From: Ignavibacteria bacterium
Lineage (GTDB): Bacteria; Bacteroidota; Ignavibacteria; Tepidaquicellales; Tepidaquicellaceae
Direction of reading: 5' to 3'
DNA length: 64,000 nt
NCBI GenBank assembly: GCA_016716125.1
Contig: JADJWZ010000005.1
Span: forward strand, 186,001-250,000
Both the position numbers and the translations under genes were made by a program. The notes beneath the pieces are model-generated. The model saw nothing but the letters and a program-made list of their open reading frames with translations. It was not told the DNA's origin and did not search any database. Positions 32,697-42,198 of this stretch are shown here, one piece after another (position 1 is the first letter of the stretch; the number at the start of each line of letters is the position of its first letter).

Positions 32697-34421
32697 TTGA
32701 AAAAAGAAATTTCATATAAATTATCATTCCCCGAAAGGCAGGCTCATTACTGTGAAGTAAGTATATCAGTGAGTGATCCTGAAAACACCGTTACAATATT
32801 TTCAATGCCTGTATGGACGCCCGGTTCATATCTTATAAGAGAGTTTTCCAGAAATGCAGACAGAGTAAAAGCAACCGCATCTGACGGTGAAAATCTGAAA
32901 GCTGAAAAAGTAAATAAGAATACATGGAATGTATTTAATCCGGAAAAAAAAGATTTTACATTCAGTTACAGGGTTTATGGAAATGAGCTGACGGTAAGGA
33001 CAACGAGGATCAATAGTAATCACGCATTTATAAGTTCAGCAGGCGTCTTCATGGCTGTTTGCGGAATGGAAGAATGCAGATGTATGCTGACAGTGGAGCT
33101 TCCCAAAGAATGGAAAAAAATTTCCACCGGTCTTAGCAAAATTTCGGAGAATGTATTTTATGCAGATAACTTTGATATATTAATTGACTCGCCGCTTGAG
33201 ATCGGAAATCAGAACATACTTGAATTTGAAATACAGGGAATAAAACATTTTATATGTCTGATAGGAGAGGGAAATTATAAGGATGAAATAATTATAAATG
33301 ATTTCAGAAAAATTGCAGAAGAGCAGATAAAATTTTTCGGCGGAAAAATTCCTTATGAACATTATACATTCATCATTCACCTTGTCGAGAAAGGCGGCGG
33401 CGGACTTGAGCATCTGAATTCATTTGTTGCGCAGTTTCCAAGACTGAATTTCAGTGATGAAAAGCTTTATAAAAAATTTCTCGGACTTGTGTCGCATGAA
33501 TACTTTCACTTGTGGAATGTGAAAAGGATCAGACCTTTTGAGCTCGGACCTTTTGATTACAGTAAGGAGAATTATACGAAAAGTCTGTGGATAGCGGAAG
33601 GATGGACTAGTTTTTTTGACAATGTATTTATAAGAAGATGCGGGCTGATAAATGATGAAGAGTATTTTGAGTTTATAGAAAATGAATATAATGATGTAAT
33701 GAGATTCAAAGGAAGATTTCATCAGTCGCTTTCCGAATCGAGCTTTGATACGTGGATAAAGTTTTACAGAAAGGATGAAAATTTCAGCAATACTCAGATC
33801 TCTTATTATACCAAAGGAGCGCTCGTTGCAATGATGCTGAACATTGAGATAATAAAAAAAACTAACTGCGAAAAGTCACTGGATGACGTGATGAGAATTC
33901 TTTACAAAGATTATGAAGACGTCAGGTCAAAAGGATACACACAGGAAAGAATTAAGGAAGTATGTGAGTCAGTGAACGGCGGAAAATTAAATGAATTCTG
34001 GAAAATGTATGTGGACGGAACGGATGAAATTCCTGTTGAGGAATTTCTTAGTTTTGCCGGAATAGAAGTCACGGACACATCAGATTCCGCATCTGCAGCT
34101 CTTGGAATTGAATCAAAAACGGAAAATGGGAAATTAATTATAACCAAAGTAATTGACGGAGGCTCAGCGTATGAGTCAGGATTGAGCTTCAGGGATGAAA
34201 TAATATCCGTGAACAGCTTCAGAGTAAATGAAGATAATATAAAAAACATACTTTCAGAAAAAAAACCGGGAGATGAGATCAAAGTAATTATAAGCCGCGA
34301 AGGGTTAATAAAAGAAATTCCTGTTACTCTTAGGAAACCGATACCAAAGTTTAAAATAATGAGAATGGAAAATATTTCGGATGAGCAGGAGAAAGTATTT
34401 CAGAAGTGGATACCCGGATGA
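32697..34421 (+). CDS. M61 family aminopeptidase-like metallopeptidase with PDZ
   Basis: 574 residues. The zinc site HEYFH (His267, Glu268, His271) and third ligand Glu301 in WIAEGWTSFFDN fit the M61 glycyl-aminopeptidase family. Upstream is the characteristic FLGxVSHEYFHLWNVKRIRP region, and an N-terminal beta-domain (about 1-170) precedes it. A PDZ domain occupies about 480-560 (GGSAYESGLSFRDEIISVN). No signal peptide is seen, so it is likely cytoplasmic unless the start is wrong; the TTG at 32697 is the only suitable start. It removes or cuts short peptides; the target is unknown. Confidence 0.88.
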   Translation: MKKEISYKLSFPERQAHYCEVSISVSDPENTVTIFSMPVWTPGSYLIREFSRNADRVKATASDGENLKAEKVNKNTWNVFNPEKKDFTFSYRVYGNELTVRTTRINSNHAFISSAGVFMAVCGMEECRCMLTVELPKEWKKISTGLSKISENVFYADNFDILIDSPLEIGNQNILEFEIQGIKHFICLIGEGNYKDEIIINDFRKIAEEQIKFFGGKIPYEHYTFIIHLVEKGGGGLEHLNSFVAQFPRLNFSDEKLYKKFLGLVSHEYFHLWNVKRIRPFELGPFDYSKENYTKSLWIAEGWTSFFDNVFIRRCGLINDEEYFEFIENEYNDVMRFKGRFHQSLSESSFDTWIKFYRKDENFSNTQISYYTKGALVAMMLNIEIIKKTNCEKSLDDVMRILYKDYEDVRSKGYTQERIKEVCESVNGGKLNEFWKMYVDGTDEIPVEEFLSFAGIEVTDTSDSASAALGIESKTENGKLIITKVIDGGSAYESGLSFRDEIISVNSFRVNEDNIKNILSEKKPGDEIKVIISREGLIKEIPVTLRKPIPKFKIMRMENISDEQEKVFQKWIPG

Positions 34422-34543
34422 AAACAGTTTGATTAGTTTTGTTAAATAAAACTGAACTCAGACTGAACTGATATAAAAAATTGAATTTAAATGGAAATAC
34501 ATTCTAAATAAATTTACATATCAACTTTTCAAATTACAAAATT

Positions 34544-36109
34544 ATGAAAAATTATATATTCATAAAAGTATTGCTGGCTGTGATGCTGACAGCGGGCATA
34601 ACATCAGCTCAGTATCAGAATATATTCATTACGAGCACCGGCTCGCCAAACGAACCATCGATCTGCATGAATCCAAAAAACACAAATCAAATTGTCGCCG
34701 GATCGAATCTCAACTTTTATTATTACTCGACAAACGGCGGATATAACTGGTCTCGCGCTACTCTCACATCCACATACAGCGTATGGGGAGATCCGTGTAT
34801 TGCCGTCGATACGAACGGACATTTTTATTACGGACATCTTACAAATATGCAGGGAAGTTATTTCATCGACAGGATCGTAGTTCAGAAATCCACAAACGGC
34901 GGTATGAACTGGAACAACGGAGCATATACAGGTTACATTCCTCCGAAGCAGCAGGATAAAGAATGGATATGCGTGGATCCGAGGAACAATAATCTTTATA
35001 TGACATGGACACAGTTTGACAGTTACGGGAGTTCGTCACCGGCTGATAGTTCCGCTATTTTGTTTTCGAGATCAACAGACGCAGGTGAATCATGGAGCGC
35101 TGCTGTAAGAATAAATAAAATTGCAGGTGATTGTATAGATGAAGGGAATACTGTCGAAGGCGCAGTGCCATGTGTCGGACCAAACGGCGAGATATATGTT
35201 TCATGGTCAGGTCCGCTGGGGATCGTTATGGACAGATCCACAGACGGCGGCTTAACATGGCTTGATGAAGATATTTATGTAACTTCGCAGCCCGGCGGAT
35301 GGAGTTATAATATTCCCGGTATTAGCAGAGCAAACGGACTTCCCGTTACAGTTTGCGACATTTCGAACGGACCGGACAGAGGAACAATATATATTAACTG
35401 GTCAGATCAGAGAAACGGCGCTCAGGATACGGATGTATGGTTAATAAAATCCACAGACGGCGGCAATACATGGGGACAGGTGAAAAGAGTTAATGACGAT
35501 CCGCCCGGAAAGCAGCAGTTCTTTACCTGGCTGACTATCGATCAGAAAAACGGCGATATGTATTTTGTATTTTATGACAGAAGAAGTTATACAAATAATC
35601 AGACAGATGTTTATATGGGAAGATCTACCGACGGAGGAGAAAATATTTTGAACTTTAAAGTAAGCGAGACTCCCTTTAATCCGAGTTCATCGGTTTTCTT
35701 CGGAGATTATACAAACATTACTGCTTTTGACGGTAAAGTCAGACCGATCTGGGCGAGAGCTGACAATACTTCGATGAGTATATATACAGCAATTGTAGAT
35801 TTCATTACAAATGTGCAGCAGATAAATTCCACTCAGCCGGATTCATTCAAACTATATGAAAATTATCCAAATCCGTTTAATCCTGTTACAAAAATAAAAT
35901 TCGATGTATATGATAACTCCTCTTCTGATGTTAATCTCAAAGTTTATGATGTAAGCGGAAAGGAAATTACAAAACTTGTAAACGGAAATTTAAGACCGGG
36001 CACATACGAAGTGGAATGGAACGCATCCGATTATTCATCAGGCACTTATTTCGTAAAAATGGAAGCAATGAATTTTTCGGATATGAAGACCATGATGTTT
36101 GTAAAATAA
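34544..36109 (+). CDS. Exported sialidase-like (BNR repeat) protein with T9SS domain
   Basis: 521 residues. A signal peptide (to about residue 22, ends TSAQYQN) is followed by a sialidase/BNR-type propeller: repeated S-x-D-x-G-x-x-W loops (STNGGYNWS, STNGGMNWN, STDAGESWS, STDGGLTWL, STDGGNTWG). A T9SS sorting domain ends the protein (NYPNPFNP, GKEITKLV, SGTYFVKM). The propeller is typical of sialidase folds but the catalytic Arg triad and Tyr/Glu nucleophile are not identifiable, so it may bind rather than cleave glycans. A strong terminator follows. Confidence 0.85.
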   Translation: MKNYIFIKVLLAVMLTAGITSAQYQNIFITSTGSPNEPSICMNPKNTNQIVAGSNLNFYYYSTNGGYNWSRATLTSTYSVWGDPCIAVDTNGHFYYGHLTNMQGSYFIDRIVVQKSTNGGMNWNNGAYTGYIPPKQQDKEWICVDPRNNNLYMTWTQFDSYGSSSPADSSAILFSRSTDAGESWSAAVRINKIAGDCIDEGNTVEGAVPCVGPNGEIYVSWSGPLGIVMDRSTDGGLTWLDEDIYVTSQPGGWSYNIPGISRANGLPVTVCDISNGPDRGTIYINWSDQRNGAQDTDVWLIKSTDGGNTWGQVKRVNDDPPGKQQFFTWLTIDQKNGDMYFVFYDRRSYTNNQTDVYMGRSTDGGENILNFKVSETPFNPSSSVFFGDYTNITAFDGKVRPIWARADNTSMSIYTAIVDFITNVQQINSTQPDSFKLYENYPNPFNPVTKIKFDVYDNSSSDVNLKVYDVSGKEITKLVNGNLRPGTYEVEWNASDYSSGTYFVKMEAMNFSDMKTMMFVK

Positions 36110-36132
36110 TTTAATTCAGTTTTCAATCAGAC

Positions 36133-36168
36133 AAAATCCGGCGGATGTTAACAGCCGGATTTTTTTTG
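36133..36168 (+). terminator. Terminator after sialidase-like gene
   Basis: AAATCCGGC and GCCGGATTT pair (9 bp) around an 11-base loop, followed by a T run (TTTTTTTT). The rest of 36110-36376 shows no gene. Confidence 0.85.
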
Positions 36169-36376
36169 TTAAACCAAACATTCACTTCCCGCATAATCAA
36201 ATGTTATTCAAACTCCGAATATTGCATACTGTACATTCTTTTCACAAACCTGATAAATTAATACTTTTATCAAATTATAGTTTAAAGTAAATTGTTACGG
36301 AAATTGGAAGGGCATTTAATGAACTGAATAAGTTAATATCATTGAATCACCGTCATATTAAAAGTAAATTGAATCC

Positions 36377-37741
36377 ATGGAAAATGTAGTAGCGATTGTC
36401 GGCCGACCGAATGTTGGTAAATCAACTCTGTTCAACCGCCTTACAGGAAAGAAAAACGCAATTGTTCACGAGAAAAGCGGGGTTACAAGAGACAGGAATT
36501 ACGGTGAAGTGGAATGGACCGGGAAGAAATTTTTTCTTATTGATACAGGCGGATTCGTACCGCATTCCGAAGAACAGTTTGAGAAAGCGATCCGGTCGCA
36601 GGTAAAGCTTGCCATAGACGAAGCCGATGAAATACTTTTCGTTGTCGATGCTAAGAACGGGATGCATCCTGTTGATAAAGAGCTTGCCAATATGCTCCGG
36701 AAACATATGGACGAAAAGAAGATCATTCTTGTAGCAAATAAAATTGACATTGTAGAAAGAACCTCAAACGCGCTGGAGTTTTATTCTCTCGGACTCGGCG
36801 AACCGTTTGCAATATCCGCAATAAACGGATTTAATTCTGGAGATCTTCTTGATATTATTACCGCCGACTTTCCGATGGCTGATGATGATGAGGAAGATAA
36901 CACTATTAAGTTTGCTATTATCGGAAAGCCCAACGCCGGTAAGTCTTCCATTGCCAACGCTCTGCTGAATGAAGAAAGAAATATTGTTACGGATATTCCC
37001 GGCACTACACGCGATACTATTGATTCAAGTATGAAATATTACGGTGATGATATTATTCTTATTGACACTGCCGGTCTGAGAAAAAAAGCGAAAGTAACCG
37101 AATCCATTGAATTTTATTCCACTATCAGAACATACAAAGCAATCGAAAGATGCAATGTCGCTATACTTGTGATTGACGCAATTCCGCTTCTCGAAGAGCT
37201 GGACAAATCATCCGACATCAGGCTTGCAACATTCAAACTCGATAAGCAGGATGTAAAGATCATTGAAGATGTAATAAGATTAAGAAAAGGTCTGCTTATT
37301 GTGATCAACAAATGGGATCTTGTCGAAAAGGATTCCAATACAGCTAAGATAATTGAGCAGAAAATAACTGAGCATCTCAGGAGTTATACTTATCTGAAAT
37401 TTATATTCATTTCAGCTCTGACCAAACAAAGGATTCATAAAGTTATAGAAGAAGGTGTAAGCATTTATAAAGAGAGATCCAAAAAAGTAAGAACAAGCGA
37501 ACTGAACGAAGCTCTGCTTAACGAAATAAAATCAACTCCTCCTCAGGCGCTTAGAGGAAAGGAGATCAAAATAAACTACATAACACAAATCAAAAGCTCT
37601 CCGCCCGTTTTTATTTTTTTTGTAAATGATCCGGACGGAATCAATGAGAATTATAAAAAATTCCTTGAGAAGAAACTGCGTGAGCATTTTGGATTTAAAG
37701 GTATTCCGATAGATCTTGTCTTCAGAAGGAAGAATAATTAA
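36377..37741 (+). CDS. der: Ribosome-associated GTPase Der (EngA)
   Basis: 454 residues, full length, with two tandem GTPase domains and a C-terminal KH-like domain. First domain: GRPNVGKST near residue 8, DTGG near 57, NKID near 118. Second domain: GKPNAGKSS near 187, DTAG near 234, NKWD near 314. The end KLREHFGFKGIPIDLVFR is typical. Der acts in 50S ribosome maturation. ATG at 36377. It stands as a single gene 71 bases before comM. Confidence 0.96.
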   Translation: MENVVAIVGRPNVGKSTLFNRLTGKKNAIVHEKSGVTRDRNYGEVEWTGKKFFLIDTGGFVPHSEEQFEKAIRSQVKLAIDEADEILFVVDAKNGMHPVDKELANMLRKHMDEKKIILVANKIDIVERTSNALEFYSLGLGEPFAISAINGFNSGDLLDIITADFPMADDDEEDNTIKFAIIGKPNAGKSSIANALLNEERNIVTDIPGTTRDTIDSSMKYYGDDIILIDTAGLRKKAKVTESIEFYSTIRTYKAIERCNVAILVIDAIPLLEELDKSSDIRLATFKLDKQDVKIIEDVIRLRKGLLIVINKWDLVEKDSNTAKIIEQKITEHLRSYTYLKFIFISALTKQRIHKVIEEGVSIYKERSKKVRTSELNEALLNEIKSTPPQALRGKEIKINYITQIKSSPPVFIFFVNDPDGINENYKKFLEKKLREHFGFKGIPIDLVFRRKNN

Positions 37742-37812
37742 TTCTTCATATCTCAAATGATTTAAAATTTTAACCGATACGATAATTATTTTGGAAAATA
37801 AATTAACATGTC

Positions 37813-39339
37813 ATGATATCAGAAATCTACACAGCCACAACTTACGGCGTAGACGCCTATATAGTAAGAGTAGAATCGCACATTGAGAACGGACTATTTA
37901 ATTTTACAATAGTCGGTCTTCCAGACAATGCCGTAAAGGAATCCCGCGAAAGAGTTTCAGCCGCAATTAAAAATTCAATGTTTCATTTTCCGGTAAGAAG
38001 ATACACAGTTAATCTTGCTCCGGCAGACGTCAGAAAGGAAGGTTCGGGATTTGATCTTCCGATCGCTGTCGGTCTGATCTGTGAAACTTCTCAGGTGTCT
38101 CCTTCAAAAGTTAAGGATTATGTATTTATCGGCGAACTCTCTCTCGACGGAAAGCTCCGTCCGGTAACAGGAGTTTTACCGATCTCACTGGAAGTGAAGA
38201 AAAATAATTTCAAAGGAATTATACTTCCTATCGAGAACGCAAAAGAAGCGGCAATTGTGGAAGGCATTGACGTACAGCCGTTTGAAACCCTTACTGAAGT
38301 TGCTGATTTTTTAAATGACGAGATCACTCCGAAACCTTTTACTATAAACGTAAAAGAATTATTCGAGCTTGAAAAAAATTATCTGCTGGATTTTTCTGAT
38401 GTGAAAGGTCAGGCGGAAGTCAAACGGGCAATGGAAGTTGCAGCTGCGGGCGCGCATAATATTATCCTCATCGGACTTCCGGGTTCAGGTAAGACAATGG
38501 TTGCGAAAAGACTCCCGACCATTCTTCCGCCGCTATCACTGGAAGAAGCGCTGGAGACAACTAAGATCCATTCCATTGCAGGACTTCTTACTTCAAACAC
38601 TGCAATAATTTCCACAAGACCTTTCCGCTCGCCTCATCATACGGCAAGCGATGTTTCACTTGTCGGCGGCGGACCTAATGCTAAGCCCGGAGAGATTTCC
38701 TTTGCGCATAACGGTGTTCTTTTTCTAGATGAACTGACGGAATTCAAAAAAAATGTGCTGGAAGTAATGAGACAGCCGCTCGAAGACAGAGTCGTAACGA
38801 TCTCACGATCCAAAATCACCGTTCAGTATCCCTGCAACTTCATGCTCGTCGCAGCTATGAATCCTACTCCCGCCGGTTCCGCAAAGGAAACGGAAATGTA
38901 TAATGACTATGATATTCAGAAATTTCTATCAAAAATATCCGGACCGATACTTGACAGGATAGATCTTCATGTGCATGTGAATCCGGTTAAGTATCAGGAA
39001 CTGTCAAGCAAAGCCGAACTGGAAAGTTCATCTTCTGTCAGATGCCGAGTGATAAAGGCAAGAGAACTTCAGCTGGAAAGATTTAAAGATAAGATGGGCA
39101 TTTATTCAAATTCAGGTATGTCTTCAAAAGAAATAAAGGAGTTTTGTAAAATAGATACAGAGTGTGAAAATCTAATGAAGATGGCAATTACAAAACTCGG
39201 ACTTTCGGCAAGAGCTTACGACCGGATATTAAAAGTGAGCAGGACAATTGCCGATCTTGACGGATCTGAAAGCATTTCTCCCGCGCATATAAGCGAAGCG
39301 ATTCAATACAGGAGCTTAGACAGGTCAGGCTGGGTTTGA
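37813..39339 (+). CDS. comM: YifB/ComM family Mg-chelatase-like ATPase
   Basis: 508 residues of the YifB/ComM family. The N-terminal ChlI-like domain (IVGLPDNAVKESRERVSAAI) is followed by the AAA+ core with Walker A GLPGSGKT near 222 and Walker B GVLFLDEL near 305, then RPFRSPHHTASD and a C-terminal ChlI-C domain ending RAYDRILKVSRTIADL. ComM is a DNA helicase for branch migration in natural transformation; most bacterial orthologues share the structure and probably the role. The ATG at 37813 is used; one 4 bases earlier is out of frame and stops at once. Confidence 0.9.
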   Translation: MISEIYTATTYGVDAYIVRVESHIENGLFNFTIVGLPDNAVKESRERVSAAIKNSMFHFPVRRYTVNLAPADVRKEGSGFDLPIAVGLICETSQVSPSKVKDYVFIGELSLDGKLRPVTGVLPISLEVKKNNFKGIILPIENAKEAAIVEGIDVQPFETLTEVADFLNDEITPKPFTINVKELFELEKNYLLDFSDVKGQAEVKRAMEVAAAGAHNIILIGLPGSGKTMVAKRLPTILPPLSLEEALETTKIHSIAGLLTSNTAIISTRPFRSPHHTASDVSLVGGGPNAKPGEISFAHNGVLFLDELTEFKKNVLEVMRQPLEDRVVTISRSKITVQYPCNFMLVAAMNPTPAGSAKETEMYNDYDIQKFLSKISGPILDRIDLHVHVNPVKYQELSSKAELESSSSVRCRVIKARELQLERFKDKMGIYSNSGMSSKEIKEFCKIDTECENLMKMAITKLGLSARAYDRILKVSRTIADLDGSESISPAHISEAIQYRSLDRSGWV

Positions 39340-39345
39340 AGAAAC

Positions 39346-40119
39346 TTATTCCGGAAAACGACCTTTTGTTTTTTCACTTAAAACTTTAAGCGGTTTAAAT
39401 TTCTTTTTGACAAGTTTGTATTTATCTACTGCGCTTTTTTGAATATGCGCAATTGCATCTTCCACCGAATCAGTCAGTATGAAAAGCTTCAGATCTTCGG
39501 GACTGATTGTTTTATTTCTGACAAAGTCTTCGAGAAGCTCGGTTAGATTTTTCCAGTAATCCTTTCCCATTATGACAACCGGAAAACCGGATATTTTTTT
39601 TGTTTGAATAAGCGTAAGAGTTTCGAAGAGTTCATCCATCGTACCGGCTCCGCCGGGCATTACGACAAAAGCGTATGAATATTTTAGCAGCAGGACTTTT
39701 CTAACAAAGAAATATTTGAAAGTAATCCATTTGTCCATATAAGGATTCGGGTCCTGTTCGAATTCAAGTTCTATATTACATCCGACAGATCTTCCCCCGG
39801 CTTCTCTTGCGCCGCGGTTGGCAGCTTCCATAATTCCGGGTCCGCCGCCTGTCATAACAGTGAATCCTATTTCAGTCAGCCGTTTTCCAATTTCCCTCGC
39901 GGTTTTGTAATATTGATGACCTTCGTCAAATCTGGCAGAACCAAAAACCGTAACGCACGGTCCGACAAAATGAAAAGCCCTGAATCCTTTTATGAACTCA
40001 AACAAAACTTCGATAGTGAAAATAAATTCTTTTTTCCGGGATCTTGGACCTTCGAGAAAAAACTTTTCTTCCTGAGATATTTTTTTTTCAGCGGCCGGTT
40101 TATCTGTGTTTTTAGTAAT
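39346..40119 (-). CDS. TIGR00730/LOG-family Rossmann protein, apparent ATT start
   Basis: About 257 residues. The LOG-type core has VTVFGSARF, VMTGGGPGIMEAANRGA and VMPGGAGTMDELFE, which bind a nucleotide; relatives remove ribose from cytokinin or purine nucleoside monophosphates. Orthologues also have an N-terminal segment EEKFFLEGPRSRKKEF, and this is present in frame only if translation begins upstream of the first TTG (40005). The best candidate is ATT at 40119-40117: AAGGAG sits exactly 6 bases before it, and no ATG, GTG or TTG lies in that part of the frame. It is downstream of a hairpin pair and convergent with comM. Confidence 0.85.
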   Translation of the reverse strand: MTKNTDKPAAEKKISQEEKFFLEGPRSRKKEFIFTIEVLFEFIKGFRAFHFVGPCVTVFGSARFDEGHQYYKTAREIGKRLTEIGFTVMTGGGPGIMEAANRGAREAGGRSVGCNIELEFEQDPNPYMDKWITFKYFFVRKVLLLKYSYAFVVMPGGAGTMDELFETLTLIQTKKISGFPVVIMGKDYWKNLTELLEDFVRNKTISPEDLKLFILTDSVEDAIAHIQKSAVDKYKLVKKKFKPLKVLSEKTKGRFPE

Positions 40120-40228
40120 TATAATCTCCTTAAAATTTAATTGAATAAAATACTTATTAATAATAACTGAATAAGTATAAAATTTAATATGATTGAGGTC
40201 TTTTGTATGATTGAATAGAGGTGTGTAT

Positions 40229-40284
40229 AACGGAATTGTATTCCGTTAATCAGCGGATAAACCACTTGAGTGATTTATCCGCTG
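40229..40284 (-). repeat. Tandem near-perfect hairpins
   Basis: Hairpin 1, 40229-40247: AACGGAAT-TGT-ATTCCGTT, 8 perfect pairs. Hairpin 2, 40251-40284: CAGCGGATAAA..TTTATCCGCTG (11 pairs) with one mismatch, then CACT/AGTG (4 pairs) closing a TG loop. No T run follows on either strand. They lie between the cytochrome-barrel gene and the LOG-family gene, both on the minus strand. Confidence 0.75.
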
Positions 40285-40352
40285 TGCTGCAAGAAGTTAA
40301 TATCTGCAATAACAAAATCGAGTTTGATGTAAATACTAAAACAATATATTTT

Positions 40353-41498
40353 TTAAAAATAAAAATGAAAGTTCCACTGCCATTCATTATTTTTTTTACC
40401 CGGCTCTTCCATAGGAAATCTTACCATTAGCTCTGTCTCTAATCCATAAAACGGAAATATTCCAAATCCTGCGCTTATTCTCTTTACATCATCATTTTCT
40501 ATGTCACGGTTTCTGTCATAATATTCGTATTGACCTCTCAGCTCCACACCTTTGATTATTATTACATCAAGTTCACCGAACCAATAAAGCGTCCGCCTTA
40601 ACGGTATGTCAGATTTGTTCTCTTCAAAATCAACCTCTCCGAGCAATGCAACTCTTTCCATTATTCCGATCTTTGCAAATCCTCCGAATGCCTGTTTTAG
40701 CGCGGTTATTGTCTGTGTAAAACCAGTATCAATTGTATTATAAGGATTATTTAAAAATGATCCGCCGAAATTTATATTGAAGTCCCTGTCACTGAAATCA
40801 AATGTAAAGTCCGTCGAAGCTACAAACATTTTGTGCGGGTCGCGGCCCAGAAAATCAAGATTCATGGGATTATATAATCCAACGCTCGCTCTGAACCAGT
40901 CAGGTGATACTCCAAGTTCAAATCCGGTATTAACAAAATATGGTGTATTCAATAACATTTGTCTCTGATACGCTCTGTGTTCGACTATCCTGATTCCGTA
41001 ATCCGGCGAGAATCTGCCGATCTTCAGATATGTATTGGCAGGCAGGTTGGAAATCATACCGTAAACTTCATACTTAGTTTCAATTCCCGGAATATTAATT
41101 CCTGATGTTGCAAATATGTTCAGGATTTTATTTATCTCCGCATTGATATAAATGTCTCCCTGCATTGCAAGAAATGAATTGTAATTTGCAGCGCCTTCCA
41201 CTTCATTGTCCACCTGCGCTACTCTTACGTCACCGCCGAGTGTGATGCCTTTTGATATTTTCGGAGAGAATTTAGTTTTGCCTGCGATTTTTTCGAACAT
41301 ATCCATCTTGAGATTTTTCTTAGCAAAATAATCTCCGCCTTTGTTTCTCATTAATCCGCCGCTCGGATTTACATGGCAGTCCATACACTTGTCTCCCGTG
41401 TAAGCGGAAAATCTCGGATATGTGTATGATTTTTTTGGTGTGAAAAAATTTACGGATAAAATTGTGATAGAAAAAATAAGTAATAATTTAATTTTCAT
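40353..41498 (-). CDS. Monoheme cytochrome-porin fusion (Cyc2-like architecture)
   Basis: 381 residues. Signal peptide to about residue 24, then the only heme motif, C38-M-D-C41-H42, in a YPRFSAYTGDKCMDCH context followed by a Gly-rich loop (NPSGGLMRNKGGDYF). The remaining ~300 residues alternate polar and aromatic residues like an outer-membrane beta-barrel, with IGRFSPDYGIRIVEH near the middle and a C-terminal Phe (WQWNFHFYF), the usual barrel end. A one-heme domain plus barrel is the layout of Cyc2-type outer-membrane electron conduits. It is shorter than typical Cyc2, and the relation is by architecture only. It stands alone on the minus strand. Confidence 0.78.
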   Translation of the reverse strand: MKIKLLLIFSITILSVNFFTPKKSYTYPRFSAYTGDKCMDCHVNPSGGLMRNKGGDYFAKKNLKMDMFEKIAGKTKFSPKISKGITLGGDVRVAQVDNEVEGAANYNSFLAMQGDIYINAEINKILNIFATSGINIPGIETKYEVYGMISNLPANTYLKIGRFSPDYGIRIVEHRAYQRQMLLNTPYFVNTGFELGVSPDWFRASVGLYNPMNLDFLGRDPHKMFVASTDFTFDFSDRDFNINFGGSFLNNPYNTIDTGFTQTITALKQAFGGFAKIGIMERVALLGEVDFEENKSDIPLRRTLYWFGELDVIIIKGVELRGQYEYYDRNRDIENDDVKRISAGFGIFPFYGLETELMVRFPMEEPGKKNNEWQWNFHFYF

Positions 41499-41639
41499 TT
41501 TTAGTTTTTAAATTAATTGAATTAATAAATCAAAACTATTGAATTTATATTTTACTTACAAAATTAAATTCCTCTAATTGTAGAATTCTAATTGTAGAAA
41601 TCAAATTTCTAACAGATGTCAATCCGGTTTATAAATACA

Positions 41640-42077
41640 TCAGTATTTCGAGATCTTAACTTTCCCTGTGGTTGTATTTCCTCTGAAGACGGAATATCTC
41701 CATTCTCCTGCAACCGAATTTGACAGCAAATCCATATTCCAAAAAACATTGCTGTCTGCAATTCTCGGATTTGTGTTTATGAAAACTTTCTTTTCGGCGC
41801 TGTTAATATTTCCGGAGAATTCGTTACTCATTGAAAAATATCCCGGAAAATCAGTTACATAATTTTTTGTCACAAGTAATGTTCCCGTTATCTCTCCGTT
41901 TACATTAGTTTTAACAGTGATAATTCCGTCGACAAGCGCTTTGCCTGTGCTGTCTGACATTTTATATCTGAACATTCCTTTACCGAATTTAAAATTTCCG
42001 TTGTCTTCGCTTGAAGAGCAGCTTGCAGCTGTTATTAAAATCACAGTCAGAATTGTATTTATAATTTTTAGCATCAT
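41640..42077 (-). CDS. Lipoprotein of unknown function
   Basis: 145 residues with a lipoprotein signal (IINTILTVILITAASCSSSED). The mature part is beta-rich (YKMSDSTGKALVDGIITVKTNVNGEITGTLLV) and ends WRYSVFRGNTTTGKVKISKY. No family is recognised. It lies between two minus-strand genes, with a terminator upstream for its neighbour, so it may have its own promoter. Confidence 0.7.
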   Translation of the reverse strand: MMLKIINTILTVILITAASCSSSEDNGNFKFGKGMFRYKMSDSTGKALVDGIITVKTNVNGEITGTLLVTKNYVTDFPGYFSMSNEFSGNINSAEKKVFINTNPRIADSNVFWNMDLLSNSVAGEWRYSVFRGNTTTGKVKISKY

Positions 42078-42128
42078 TTTTTATAATTTGAATGTTAAAT
42101 TTATTTTTAAATAATAAATATTTCTTAC

Positions 42129-42157
42129 AAAAAAGCCCGGAGCGTCCGGGCTTTTCA
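42129..42157 (-). terminator. Terminator after metalloprotease gene
   Basis: AAAAGCCCGG-AGCGT-CCGGGCTTTT, a symmetric 10-bp stem; read on the minus strand it is followed by a T run and sits about 40 bases after the metalloprotease stop. It could work on either strand. Confidence 0.85.
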
Positions 42158-42198
42158 AAAATTATTTCTAAATACCCAATTTAAAAATCACCGGAATA

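Noticed and set aside
37809..37817. ATG four bases upstream of the comM start
   Set aside because: It runs ATG TCA TGA and stops at once, so it is not a usable start.
40221..40430. Plus-strand open frame across the tandem hairpins
   Set aside because: It overlaps the hairpins and the end of the cytochrome-barrel gene, and has no ribosome site or recognisable content.
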